In this document: piece by piece, positions 23,105-34,439 of the stretch | Layout: the number at the start of each line of letters is the position of its first letter | Numbering within the stretch: the first letter of the stretch is position 1 | Assembly (NCBI GenBank): GCA_021234155.1 | Contig: JAJEKV010000038.1 | Location: forward strand, 13,955,559 to 14,019,558 | Direction of reading: 5' to 3' | DNA from: Isoetes taiwanensis | Lineage: Eukaryota > Streptophyta > Lycopodiopsida > Isoetales > Isoetaceae | Length of the DNA stretch: 64,000 nt | The notes under the pieces: model-generated | What the model saw: only the letters and a program-made list of their open reading frames with translations | Told to the model about the DNA's origin: nothing | The model's database searches: none | Translations under genes and position numbers: made by a program

Positions 23105-23477
23105 TGTAACGGACCCATGGGAGACCGCTTGAGTATTCAATCCTTGAATGTGCATGTGGGGCATTCCCGAGACACCGACATAAATGGGTCGAAGCAACTA
23201 CTCATGAATGTCTAGACGATTATATCTAGTTGGTTACAGGCATGTCAGTTAGGAATGTTACATTTGGTATCAAAGCAGGGCTCGAGTTCGAGTTGTAATG
23301 GACCCATGGGAGGCTGCTCGTATACATCTTGGTGTGCGAGTTCTAGTAGGAGAGATTGTAATAGATCTTTGGGAGACTACTCGAGTAGATCTTGGTGTGT
23401 CATTTTCTGATACCACCATAAGAGTGTGGAATGGATTTCCCATAAACATCCAGATGGTTTGGTTAGGCAACATTACA
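23105..23477 (+). mobile_element. TRIM-like miniature LTR element
   Basis: A 158 bp segment starts TGTAAC and ends GTTACA (23105-23262). Two bases on, TGGTATCAAAGC (23265-23276) matches the initiator-tRNA-Met primer-binding site TGGTATCAGAGC at 11 of 12 bases. Related copies of the LTR start follow at 23294 (TGTAATGGACCCATGGGAGG) and 23357 (TGTAATAGATC). The last ends near ATTACA at 23477, with shared 'ggttaggcaac/aggaatgttaca' text. Total length is under 400 bp with no coding capacity, as in terminal-repeat retrotransposons in miniature. Clear target duplications were not found. Confidence 0.5.
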
Positions 23478-23509
23478 TTATTCACAACGAAAAAATCATG
23501 TACAGACAA

Positions 23510-23620
23510 AAAATCACGTACAGACTAATCATAGCAGCTCATAGGACCTCAATTGATCAATAAAAAAACCTTACCTAAGAATTTCTTCATGTATGGACCT
23601 CTGGACGCCTTGCAATTGCA
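23510..23620. repeat. Dispersed repeat, copy 2
   Basis: Direct-orientation relative of 15331-15445, sharing 'actaatca..gcagctcata', 'ctcaattgatca' and 'gaatttcttcatgtat'. Confidence 0.65.
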
Positions 23621-24494
23621 TGCACATCAAAAGATCGGCTTCTAGCTCCAAGAAGTAAACTGCAGAAGAAGATACATAGTGCAATCAATTCTGACCTAGC
23701 ATCACGATTTCTGTCATAACTCTCTCATATAGATGAATTTCAGCCTCATCATATCCAGTTTGGAAAGCTTATTCAAAAATCTTTCTACACCATGTAGATG
23801 ATTTATAGAATGCCACAATTCGAATCAACCCATCACCAAGAGATGATACTAGAAAGCAAAGAAACAGATAAGCACCACCCAAGGTATGCATGCAACCATT
23901 TAAACAGACTCTAAGCCAACTCCGTCCCTAGTATTTTTCTACCAGTAACCATCATGCAATATACATAGTATTGCCATGGCAATGGTCAATTTCAATGACA
24001 AAGATCTCGAAATTGCTACTTTTGATAGTTGAGTTCCATTCATTTGAGTTTCTTTTGGCATATAAAGAAATGTATTAAAAGATAAAACTACAACCATTAG
24101 AGCTTCAGATATCCTCAAGATAGATCAGAAGATGTCAAGACCCGCTCTCTAATTAAGAATTGCTTGGAGCACATGCATTACCAAATTGTGCACCTTAACA
24201 AATCCAAAACAAACACTAATTAGACATATTTCATTCAGCCCATAAGCTCTTGAAGATGATGTGAATCAAGCACATCCATATACCTAAATATAAGCCTTCT
24301 AGCTGGAATACCAAATCTTAAGGGAACTTGCCCAAAGATACAAGTTACCTGCCATGCCTAGAATTATTTCATCGACATGTGCCATCACTCTACCACGAAC
24401 GCGACATCGACCCCCAACCCCATAAGATCCATCTACACTTTCTTTATCACTTTTACCTCAAAAATGCCAGCCTGCTTGAATACTAAAATTGTAG

Positions 24495-24690
24495 TGTCTC
24501 TTCTAGTTTGATAAGTATAAAGGTGGACAAGGGCAAGCCAAAGGAAATGAAATGCTTGTTGTCTCACATTTATAGAATTATAGTTGTCTCTTCTAGAGTA
24601 TAGATGTAGACAAAGGCATAGCCAAAGGAAATGAAAAGCTTGTTGACTCACATTTATAGACTACTATCACACATGAAATGCTTACTTTTT
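24495..24690. repeat. Tandem duplication, about 100 bp unit, two copies
   Basis: Units start at 24495 and 24595 with TGTCTCTTCTAG and share 'agccaaaggaaatgaaa' and 'ctcacatttatagaattata'-like segments. A partial third unit may follow near 24670. Confidence 0.8.
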
Positions 24691-24924
24691 CACATTTATG
24701 CGCTGGTGTCAATCATGCTAATCTCATTTATTCACGTCACCAAGGGCTAGAATGCCCCATTTTCTCTAATATTGAGCCAAGTTCATTCATTTACGAATAT
24801 TAAGCCAAGTCTTTTGGAGGGCATCGTGCAATATATCCATCGATTTACATATATGAATTGAATTGAAGAGTAACGGGATTTACATCAGGCACCGACATAT
24901 TCACATTCATCGCCAACTCGATAC

Positions 24925-25030
24925 TTTATGCAACTATGCTATTTATGCAAACAATGTTTTCAATGATTAAAAGAGGACAAATTCAATATTTTATGCAACT
25001 ATGCTATTTATGCAAACAATGTTTTCAATG
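24925..25030. repeat. Tandem duplication, 65 bp spacing
   Basis: An identical 41-base block beginning TTTATGCAACTATGC occurs at 24925 and 24990. Shorter CAAACAATGTTT echoes follow to about 25080. Confidence 0.85.
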
Positions 25031-25112
25031 GCAAACAATGTTTCAATTATGGCAATGTATATTACACTATGGCAAACAAAGTTTTAATTATATATATGCC
25101 ATGTATGTTGCT

Positions 25113-25780
25113 CGAGAGGAGTTTTTTTTGTTGAAAGACGTCAGATTTTATTTAACCAAAAATCATATACAAGTAAAGCTGCAAAGACAGGAATAAAATC
25201 TTTTAGGGTAAGCATGGAAACCCACTCAATGAAGCAACCTGCATATGCATAAGCGCACATCCAAAAATTCCTCAAACATCAAGCGCCTCTTACGAGAGGC
25301 AAGTGAAGAACAATGATAAAACTTAACTATACTATCTTGAGGATATCGTAGAATACCATCATTTGCCACATCCATTCAAATAGCCCAAGGCAACCAACTT
25401 GCTGCTAATTGAAAATCTTGGCTTTGTAACTTCATCCAGGTACTTGGGTAAATTGCCAAAAGTATTTATTGACTTGTTAGTCATACCTGGAAAGGGAGAA
25501 CAACTAATCCCATACATGTCTAAGGTGGTCAGAGATGAAAAGGCAATGTTCAATGGTCTCAGATCTCTGTTTATATACTGGACATAGATCTGATATTCTA
25601 GAGTCAAACATGTGGATAAGAACATTAATTCGAAGACATCTATGAAGAATCTGCCATCAAAGTACGGCCACTTTAGGATGAAGCAGTTGATTCCATACCC
25701 AAGTCCACATCTGCTGCCATTGAGGAGGAGGGAGTTGAACGGGCCAGTTATTAGAAGGAAGAAGAATATCAGTATCAAGC
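25113..25780 (-). mobile_element. L1-type LINE 3' fragment (RT C-terminal zf-RVT region)
   Basis: On the minus strand, 25780-25500 reads with one stop as a zf-RVT-like region: WTWVWNQLLHPKVAVL, ILHRCLRINVLIHMF, then SETIEHCLFISDHLRHVWD (family pattern ETxxHlfxxCxxxxxxW). These modules end plant L1 ORF2 proteins. The fragment leads to a short T run at 25123-25130 (A tail on the minus strand) preceded by AT-rich 3' sequence. It is 5'-truncated and carries stops, so it is inactive. Confidence 0.6.
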
Positions 25781-25799
25781 AACAACTTATACATAGAGT

Positions 25800-26390
25800 T
25801 CAAAAGTTTGCACTCTGTAACATCCTAATGACACGTCCATACCAATTTCTGGTCTGTTGTGGTGCAATAAGAGATATTGAGCTGCCCATTTTGTAACAGT
25901 TCTCTAACAAAAAAAGTTTGATATCTATATGCTTTATTTGGAGATGCATTTTATAGTCTTTGGCGTGATGAATAGCCCCAATATTATCACAATAAATAGT
26001 GGCAAGGGTTGTAAGTATTTTTAGATATTCGAAAAGATGGATCAGCCATAGCATTTCCTAAACTGTAAGCATGAGAGCTTTGAGTTTTGCTTCAATGGTG
26101 CTTATACCATTGGTGTCTTGCTTTTGTGCCTTCCTGGTTGTTGGATTTCCTCAAAAAAGGAGATATACCCTGTTAGACATTTTTTGTAGTCAATGTCAGT
26201 GGATGCCAAATCTGAATTGGAGTATAAATTTAGTTTAGGATTCAACACTCTTGTGTATTTGAGTCCATGTGTAGCAGTGGCTTTGCTACCTTCCAATGAG
26301 CTTCTTTAGGATGTACTATGAACCTAGAAAGGACTCCGACTGCATAGACAAAGGGGATTACACGTAGAAAATATGATAAGTTATCATGGT
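25800..26390 (-). pseudogene. Ty1/copia RT-RNase H fragment
   Basis: The minus strand shows the copia order: YAVGVLSRFIVHPKEAHWK near 26.30-26.36 kb (family: avgxlSRfmxxPxxxHW), LKYTR, YSNSDLASTDIDYKKCLTGY near 26.2 kb (family: gYsDaDwAgxxxdrkStsGY), then IYCDNIGAIHHAKDYKMH and IKHIDIKLFLLE near 25.9 kb (family: CDNxsAixxaxNPxxHxRxKHIdxxxHfxRE). Stops and a frameshift at about 26.05-26.10 kb separate the two halves. Nothing of integrase or LTR is visible nearby, so this is an isolated remnant abutting the L1 fragment. Confidence 0.8.
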
Positions 26391-26399
26391 TACTGGATT

Positions 26400-29300
26400 T
26401 AATGGGAAACTAATATGAAATTGTATTCCTTACGAAGGGTAAGCTTTTGCTTATGGACAAGCTACTGCGACATGGCTAGATTGTGATTGGGATCATAGGC
26501 ATCATCGAGAATTGATCTTTTAGGTATATGTATATTACATAATGTAATGAACATCACATGTTATGGTCTTTGCATTGTTCCACTGTTGTCTTGGTATTTT
26601 GATGTCTCTCTGATCCTCTGGGTTCGGGCTTCTAGGTTCGGTGGCCTAGGTTGCTCCGGCATGCTCATGTTCGTCTATGTTCCTTTGTGGTGTTCTTGTG
26701 TTCTGTGACACCGGGCGTAGTTCTCCTGGCGAGGATGCTACGTCACCTCTGTGACTCCATGGTAAGACGTCACCCCAATGCGTGATATGGAAGCATTCAA
26801 CACCTTAAGAACAAGGATAGCAGCCGAAGCAGCCGAACTGCAAGCAATCAGCTACTTCCACAAGCTCCATACAGACAATACAAGGTTTGAAATCGTGGAG
26901 CGCGATCAAGTGCCATTTTAAGGGACCAAAAGATAAGAAGGCAACGCAACGATGTCCAAGCCATGAGATAGAGAGGATCAAAGGAAATGCACATAAAGAA
27001 GCAACTAGAAACCTCATCAAGGTACGACAACTCGCATGCAACTAGGTGAACCCAAGGATCGACGATTTGAAGGAACAACTCCTTGGGAGTCTAGTCAGAT
27101 GAATTGTGCACACTTCAAGAGACACCTCCAAATAACTTCGAACATCGTGGAGAAGGACAAGTATTGGCCAAGAACAAGATTAGGAAGCGGATCGGAATGC
27201 CAAAACATCAATAACCATTACATCTTTAGTTAGAATGTGAAGCAAAAGCGTGTTTTGCCATGGCCAACAAATATCAGAGAGGTCAATCATACCAATAAGT
27301 CTACTCAGAGAAGGAGCTGATGTAGAAATATGAGGATATAGATTTTCAACACCAGCGAGCTAGGAGGAACATGGACAATAACATTGAATACGTGTGCACC
27401 TCGAGGAGAGACACCAGAGGGACCTTATAGCTTTAGTAGTAATTGTAATTGCGCAAGCTATGGGTCTTGCACATATATATTCCCCTTGTTATCCCCTCTC
27501 ACCCCTCCCCGGGCCCCCCCAAAAAGGGGGAGGGGGGCGAACAGAAAAAAGGAAGATATGCCAGACTATTTGAAGAAGTGAAGCAGTCAACATCCTCAAC
27601 ACTCTTTTGACAACATGATACCGACAAGAAAAGGACTCGACATGAGAGTCATTCATGGAGTTGACACAACAATATCGGATCCAAAGTAATTCTTTAGCCG
27701 CCAGGACGAAGAATTCAACGTGAAAGATCTTTTTCAACGACATCACCTCCAGGCTTTTGTGAAGGATATAGAAGACTTAAAGTTGTTAAGTACGCCATCA
27801 AAACCACCAGCAATGGGATGCCTTTAATGAAGAAAGTCGATCACTACATCGAGGAGGGGCACACCTTCAAGAAGACCGGAGTCGAGAGTAACTCGGAAGA
27901 ATGTTACCTTGCCGCTCCAAGCAGGCAACAAGTGGATGAGCTTCTAGCAAGATTAAGAAGGTAGAATCATGTAGTCAAGTAGGACAAGCTTATGGATGAT
28001 ACCATCTATAATGTGATTTTGAGGCATTTCTGAATATTTTTCATTGAAAGGATTGCCCAAAGATTGAGCTAAGCGTCGAGGATTGGGAAGGAAAAGCATA
28101 CGAATAATTAAAATTATACATGAATGTTAATATACATCCAACATATTAAAACCACTTGGTGAGTTTGATCACTTCGCTAAGAAGAAATCATTACTAGGAT
28201 AATTGTTGATCAAGTATAAAGCTAGTAGCTCCAAAGAATAATCCACCAAATGAAAGATAAGTAATCTAACAATTCTGGCCAATCGCATCAGCTCAACTAT
28301 GGGAGTATTCCAAGAGTTAATAACAAAGAAAGGGGCCATCTCTAGAATATGAAATTGAATGATACATTGGTACATTTAGAAAAAGAAGCATATGTAATTG
28401 CATAGTTAGTTAGGGCCAAAGCAGATGGTGTATTTGTTATAGCCTAGAATTGATCTTTATTTCCTTTTACATATCTTTTAATTGTTTTTGGTTTAAACAT
28501 TCACGTCCCTAGGTCGGTTGTTTCTTGCTGCATGATATTTTTGGCCAATTTGTTGTTTGTTGCCTTATTTTTTATCGTTTACACCACCTCATTGTTATAG
28601 TTCTTACAATAATTTAGTTCATTTTAAGTATATAGCTCTTGTTGAATTGCATTCCTTTATGGGAGGATGCGATTTTTGTTTCTCCACCTTATTTTTGTGG
28701 ATGGTGTCTATAGATATATTAGGCTGTCAGTAGCTGTTTTGCATAATTGTTGTATGTCGTTCCTTTCGTAGCTGCTTGGTTTTGTGCTAACGCTTGGCCT
28801 TCTTCAGATATTTTGCACCTAAAACAGAAGAAAACAAGAGCCCATGCTAATGCTTGAACTACGTATCCTAATTCCGTTGGTTCTAGGTTGTACAACGTAA
28901 TCTACTGAGCTTGGCAAGTGTCCTTTGGGCTGGAGCAAGGAGACATTTGTGTTTTATAGTTTGTTCTTCAAAGATCCATCATTATTTATATATGCTTGCG
29001 TGCATATTTTGTTTTTCCTAAGTCATATTTTTTCATTTATTGGGTCTCTACTAACGTTTTCTCGCATTTCATGCATGTTTAATTTTGTTTCTAAACTTAC
29101 CTTCCCACATAGATAAATTGGTTTCTAACTCATTTTTTTGTGTGGACGGTGGCAGGTAAGAGCCCCTCTTCCCTGGTCAATTTGATGGATAGGTTGAAGG
29201 TTCTAATAGTCTTCCAGCATTTAGAAACCATTACTCAATTTATGTTAAATTATGATAGGAAATTAGTTACAACTATTTTTGTGCGAAATAAATGATGCAA

Positions 29301-29580
29301 AAAGACAAATGTTATATAAACAAACGTCCTCTTTTATGGAACACATTCCCAAGAGTCTCTCGAAGGAAACTTGGGGAGGTATCTTTGACTCCGGCCTTCT
29401 TTCACGCCATTTTCGACTTCACTTCCAAATTCCAAGCAATATAGCTATGAAGCAATATCTTTGTTTAACTTTTCAAAATCCATTTTAATAATGCGTGTTT
29501 CACTCAAATTACACCCGTTTTTTCCTATTATTACTAGTTGGAATTGTGAATATGGTAGATAGGCAGACAAGATTACTCTT
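26400..29580. other. No gene recognised
   Basis: One plus-strand stretch at about 27825-27965 reads like protein (MKKVDHYIEEGHTFKKTG, then ending ELLARLRR before a TAG) but is short and resembles nothing I know. A C-run/G-run inverted tract occurs at 27500-27540. Confidence 0.45.
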
Positions 29581-29583
29581 GTC

Positions 29584-29716
29584 GTGGGGAGGGGCTTTAC
29601 CCCTTAAAAAGTCTCGGTCATGCTACCAACTTGGCATCATTCGTGGTTCCGCCAGCCGTGATGCGTCATCTGACAGTGTCGCCTCAACTTGTTATGGGGC
29701 ACAAAGCCCCTCCCAC
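29584..29716. repeat. MITE-like hairpin, 133 bp
   Basis: Inverted ends GTGGGGAGGGGCTTTACCCC and GGGGCACAAAGCCCCTCCCAC pair with few mismatches. The GGGGCTTT core resembles the 7.67 kb hairpin. Confidence 0.6.
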
Positions 29717-30274
29717 AAAGTTACCTAGTACTTCACAAGGTCATTTCACACTAGAACTTGGTCCCTTGGATTAGGGCTCGAAAACATCAATATGTCTAAC
29801 CAGTAAAAATGCTACCGGAGGAAATATATGTTGGAGCATTTTCTCGTGTATTTTGTCGAAAATTTTTCATTTTCTTGTCGGAAATTTTTTATGGCCTGAC
29901 CATGCCTTCAATTATGAGTAATGTAGCTTCTTGGGCATGCCCTTGACTTAAAGTAGCAATGCAATTTCCTTACATTGATGATTTAAGGATAGATGAGCAC
30001 AACCGACACAATTTCTTATGTTTGACAATGCAAAATGTAGCACGATTTAATGGGCTGATAAAATGGGGTCCAGTAAAATTAGGAATAGGCCAACAAACTT
30101 GCAGTGAAATAACCTTAAAGCTTAATAAAAGATCTAAGTGGAGAGAATATGCCGAGGAACATGGAAGCAATAATGCAAGGTGTGGCCCAAGTAAAACCTT
30201 TCTTAAAGAAAAGGGAGGCACACTTATATGCTGTCAACGTTTGAGTTGTTATAGAAAGGCTCCACTTTTGAGAA

Positions 30275-30799
30275 ATGGCAGGCAAAAAGATGGAGGAGGA
30301 TTTTTTCGAAGGAAAAGAGTTCCAGGACCAACAGGAAAGCCAAGAATTATGCAGTTTAATTCCATGGCTAGGGCTGGCATCAGTTTCCATGCTTATGCTG
30401 TGGGTAAATGCAATCAGGGAAGATGCAAGAGCTGAGAAAATAGCAGGCATTGCAGCTCTCATGACAGGAGCATTCTGCATGAGCCTGCCTTCAATTATGC
30501 AGAATTCGAGCCGAAAAGGCGCGCTGGCCGCGCTGCGGTTCTGCGCCGGAGGCTCCATTCCTCTTCTTGCTGTTAGTGCATTTGATAAGAGTAGGAATAT
30601 GAGGATAATTGCCCTCTTTTTTGCCTCTGCTGCAGGCCTGATAGGGCTTGCAGGCATTGGGGGGCCATCTTCTCATGTAAATTGCAGATTTGGGTTTGTG
30701 GGTGCATTTGTTTGTGTCATCATTTGCTATGCCATTCTTTACCTCTCTTTTGTTATGCTTATCCAACAGCATCCTATCAACACTGTTCAGATCCTCTGA
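30275..30799 (+). CDS. Small multi-pass membrane protein, function unknown
   Basis: An uninterrupted 174-residue frame opens with ATG in a favourable context (AAATGGC). It has a hydrophilic acidic N-terminus (about 27 residues) and then four to five hydrophobic segments: about 28-46 (IPWLGLASVSMLMLWVNAI), 56-74, 83-102, 109-130 (MRIIALFFASAAGLIGLAGI) and 138-164 (FVGAFVCVIICYAILYLSFV). The short loops contain basic residues. I do not recognise the family and claim no function. No introns are needed. AT-rich 3' sequence follows, but no strong poly-A signal. It is 540 bp upstream of the acyl carrier protein gene, same strand; there is no sign they are linked. Length and the consistent membrane pattern favour a real gene, though a retained fragment is possible. 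Confidence 0.5.
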   Translation: MAGKKMEEDFFEGKEFQDQQESQELCSLIPWLGLASVSMLMLWVNAIREDARAEKIAGIAALMTGAFCMSLPSIMQNSSRKGALAALRFCAGGSIPLLAVSAFDKSRNMRIIALFFASAAGLIGLAGIGGPSSHVNCRFGFVGAFVCVIICYAILYLSFVMLIQQHPINTVQIL

Positions 30800-31336
30800 T
30801 TTCACATTGTACATTGCTTTTCAGAGCCCAAAATAATGGGTTGCACTTTGTCATTTAATATAAAAACTTGCCACAGAAAGATGTGCTGCCATTCTTTAAT
30901 CTAGCATTAAACTTGGTGGAAGGCATTACTGCAAACAACTCATGAGAAGTTTCTTGTATGCATGTCTCGCTGCCTATATTTATTTAATTTTGCATGTTTG
31001 TTTAAGAATAAACTAAACCATTATACTATCATAGTTTCTCTACTAAAAAGACCATGGCGGTAGTATTAATGGTGTCTAAATTTATCTAGAAGCCTTTCTT
31101 TAGTATTCTCTGAAAGTGGGGTCCAAAAGTTTGAGTTTCGAATTTCGTCACATATCAGGCAATAAAAGGGAAATATATAAGTTTATTTTGTGAACACTAG
31201 AAAAAGGCTGCATGCCCTCAGTTGTTGGGAGCCACACATGTAACTTATATATAGCATACACAGACTTTTGGACAGTGAAGTCTGGCTTTGAACTTTGAAT
31301 ATTCCGTTCAGTTAACTGTCATTTACAGACATAGAC

Positions 31337-32051
31337 ATGGCCTCATTCAAGGCTGCTTTTCTGAACTTCCATGATGTTACGTCTCCAAAAGTTTCACATA
31401 ATATGGTGATGATCATAAACTTCCTATTTTAGGTCATATTTTCAGTTTATTTTGTTTTCTTAAACTTCTTCTGGTCTTCTTGCAGATCAAATTCAATGGC
31501 TTAAGGGCTATTTCCAGACCAACAGGCCTCAGACATGGTTCAGCTCCTTCTGCGCAACCTTTGCCAGTGCTTAGAATAAGTTGTGCAGTGGTAAGGATTA
31601 CTATTTTGTCAGTCTGATCTGTGGACATATGTTGATTAGGTTCTTAGAGGAATTTGATAGTTTTTTGTTTGATTAAAACTTGAAGGCTGAACCTTCAATA
31701 TTAGAAAAAGTTCAGCAAGTGATAGCCAAGCAATTATCAGTGGAAGCCTCTGAAGTTACTCCAGAAGCGAAGTTTTCTGATCTTGGAGCTGATTCTCTTG
31801 ACACTGTGAGCGAGTTTTTTTCAATAATCTTTTTTTCTTGGTTCGAAGGGATTTTTTTAGTTTTCATAACAACTTAGACTATTTTCATTTTGGTTTTACA
31901 AATATTGCACTAGCAGGTTGAGATCATGATGAATTTGGAGGAAAGCTTCCACATTTCCATTGCCGAAGATGGTGCAAACAATGTTGTCACTGTTGCAGAT
32001 GCTGCAAATATGATCCAAGAACTCGTTTTCAGAAATAGTGACACAGCATAG
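31337..32051 (+). CDS. Plastid acyl carrier protein (four exons)
   Basis: Exons: 31337-31405, 31486-31590, 31686-31805, 31917-32051, all joined at phase 0, giving 142 residues. Acyl carrier protein holds growing acyl chains on a phosphopantetheine arm during plastid fatty-acid synthesis. Exons 1-2 encode a Ser/Ala/Arg-rich transit peptide ([16 protein letters not shown]...) ending near ISCAV, the usual processing region. Exon 3 holds helix 1 and the attachment motif GADSLDT with Ser95. Exon 4 continues [15 protein letters not shown] and ends [18 protein letters not shown]. Four exons and a junction right after DSLDT match known plant ACP genes. Exon 1 is the least certain (donor ATG|GTGATG, 80 bp intron); the rest is secure. 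The last codons and stop lie in a 25 bp direct repeat (32038 and 32063). Confidence 0.92.
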
Positions 32052-32087
32052 TCGACTTCTGTGTGACACAGCATAATCGACTTCTGT
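32038..32087 (+). repeat. 25 bp tandem duplication spanning the ACP stop codon
   Basis: GTGACACAGCATA(G/A)TCGACT occurs at 32038 and 32063. In the first copy TAG is the stop codon. The second copy changes it to TAA and lies in the 3'UTR. Confidence 0.85.
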
Positions 32088-32429
32088 TGTGTGCAATAAA
32101 TTGTTCATTTTTTTTCGCTAATAAATCTATTGGAATGTCGACTGTTTAGTTTCCATGCCCGTCTCTTATTGTTAAAGATGGCAAAGTTTAAAGGTAACTT
32201 TTGAATTATTTGCCATTATCTAAGGAATAGCAAAGTCTATAGGTGATTTGTTTTCCATTGTTCTTGATGAACATGAGATACCCTTGTAAATCAAAAGCTC
32301 AAAAGCTCAAAGATTAGAGATCAAAGCGCAGTTTTAGTTACACAAACTATGGGGAAAGATCCCACATGATTGGGCTTCACTAACTTCAATTTTTTCTTTT
32401 ATCGTCCATGGGATTGAATAGCCACTTCT

Positions 32430-32545
32430 TGAGGGAGGTTAATTCTTCCCTCAAGTGGGTTATGCCAAATAATGCACGAGGCCAAAGTGCCTTGTGGGTT
32501 ATGCGCGTAACTCAAGAGGGAAGGATTAGCCTCCTTAAACCATAG
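32430..32545. repeat. Imperfect inverted repeat, arms about 32 bp
   Basis: GGGAGGTTAATTCTTCCCTC on the left pairs with GAGGGAAGGATTAGCCTCC on the right, and complementarity extends into the flanking gggttat/gcgtaac. It is probably a small hairpin MITE. Confidence 0.6.
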
Positions 32546-32830
32546 AAGGTCTACTCTAGGAGGTTATCATTATAACCTCTGGTGGGTTATCATTATCCTT
32601 GACCATTATCCTTGCTACAATATACATGTTCTCACTTTTATATGCTCACTTTTAGCCCTTCCGAACAAAGAGCTGCTAGATACTTATTTCTACACCTGGC
32701 TATACCTAAGGTTTTGATAACTTTCAAAATATATGTTTAAGAATAATTCACTAAATCTATCTCAGATGAACAATAATTTTGCTCATAATAAAAAATGTAC
32801 CCTCCATCTAGCATGAGAAACACTCTCTTA

Positions 32831-32926
32831 CATGTATAGACACACATAGCAAGTAAACTTGCAAACAACACAATAAATCATGTATAGACACACATAGCAA
32901 GTCACCTTGCAAACAGTACAATACAT
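32831..32926. repeat. 48 bp tandem duplication
   Basis: CATGTATAGACACACATAGC starts both units (32831, 32879); few differences. Confidence 0.85.
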
Positions 32927-33665
32927 GGTAAAATACAAGGTGATAACTCTGCCATGACAAAGATTATAAGCGTTATTAAACAATTAAGCACACCAAAAAG
33001 GAAGAGCAAATTATGTACAAAGTCTATTTTGAGGGGCTTCGGACGCGAAATTTCCATGTTGCTCATTGTTTAGAAGGTAGAAGAAATTGCTAAATTATCT
33101 TGGTCTGTCATCTCATGGAGCCTCAAATCTTTAAATTTGTTGAAACTACAGGCTATGACTGGGGAAAACAACTGCCATCTTTTGTCGGGCGAAATATTGG
33201 CTTTCTTTTCGAGGCTGGATTCCAGCTAAATGCGAATCAAATACCTTCTTTGTCTATTTTGTAAGTGGAATACCATACCAGCTAGTTTGTTTTGTTTCTT
33301 TATTATATGGTAAGAACCTTTATTTCAATATGTTGCTCAGTGCAGGTGGCTAGTCTATTGGATTTTCAGCTTCCTTCTATGGGTTCAAGCCCATCTTTTA
33401 ACATTGTTTTACCGCGTTGATGTTTTGACATTTTTTACTGCGTTGATATATTGGGGTATTCGACTTACACAATACTCATGTGAATCTACGAGTCTGATAC
33501 CCCATTTTGGGTTTTCAACTTGCAAAATGGAAGCAAATCCACGAGTTTAATACCCCATTGGAATTGAACCCATTAGAATTAAATCCACAATTGGGAGCCA
33601 ATAAAAGCACCAATCCTTTATGTGGCATCCAAATTGGACAACTTTTAGACTGTTGGATAGATGGA

Positions 33666-34200
33666 TTTTTTTTTTTTTTTTGAAGGACGAAAAGCAAGTT
33701 TATTAATCACAGATAAACATTACTAGATAAACATTACTAGATGTACAAATCTCATCTAGCTGTGCAACGACAAGACAACGCTCTTGAAGCACGGGCCTAA
33801 AGCATTATGCACTCACTCCAGCATAGGAGACTAATGATAAGAATTAATTTGGAGATACTTAATCCAAATACGATCTCTCACTTCTTCCTCGAGGGAGGAA
33901 GAGTCATAAGCCATCAGTATCTTAGCCTGGGCTATAGCAATGACTCTATGAACAGGTGAATAAATGCCTTGGAAAATGTGCAGCCTACGATGCTCCCAGA
34001 TTGACCACAGTAACCATCCAGATCCGAGATGAAATGCCTTCCAATGATATCAAATTCAGGGCAATTTGCAAAACAGTTGACCAACACCTTGCAACAATTG
34101 CCCATCTACTCCAACCCATTTTTGCGTTAAATAGGCAAAGGAGCGATTTTAGGGCAAGAAGCTACATAGTATGGGAACTCACTTGCACGATGAAGGGGTA
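33666..34200 (-). mobile_element. L1-type LINE 3' end (RT C-terminus, 3'UTR, A tail)
   Basis: On the minus strand, a coding tail containing FHLGSGWLLWSIWEHRRLHI and AQAKILMAYDSSSLEEEVRD ends at TAG (33831-33833). LLWSIWxxR is the hallmark of the zf-RVT end of plant L1 ORF2. About 150 bases of 3'UTR follow, with AATAAA just before a 17-base A tail (T run 33666-33682). This 3'UTR is homologous to that of the 8.79 kb element. A frameshift near 34.06 kb and loss of upstream RT show a 5'-truncated dead copy. Confidence 0.8.
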
Positions 34201-34241
34201 GAAATGTGAGATGGATGGTTATTGTGCTACATATTCTAAAC

Positions 34242-34429
34242 GAGGTGCACGTTGGACTACCACAGTCGTCAGATCCATCAATCCTATGGCCCAGACCGTA
34301 TATTGGGATCTCTGAACACCTCTCGTTTTGCTTAAGAGGTGCACCCTGGACTACCACAGTCGTCAGTTCCGTCAATCCTACGTCCCAGACCGTATATTGG
34401 GACCTCTGACCACCTCTCGTTTCGCTTGT
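34242..34429. repeat. 94 bp tandem duplication
   Basis: GAGGTGCACSYTGGACTACC starts units at 34242 and 34336. Both contain 'cccagaccgtatattggga' and 'cacctctcgttt'. They differ at about ten positions. Confidence 0.9.
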
Positions 34430-34439
34430 GGGCATTTAT

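Noticed and set aside
27500-27540. C-run/G-run tract as the 3' end of another LINE
   Set aside because: It resembles the G-rich 3'UTR at 46.76 kb only in composition; no tail repeats or coding sequence adjoin it.
29959-30435. 158-codon plus-strand frame
   Set aside because: It overlaps the membrane protein ORF in another frame, and its basic composition resembles no family.
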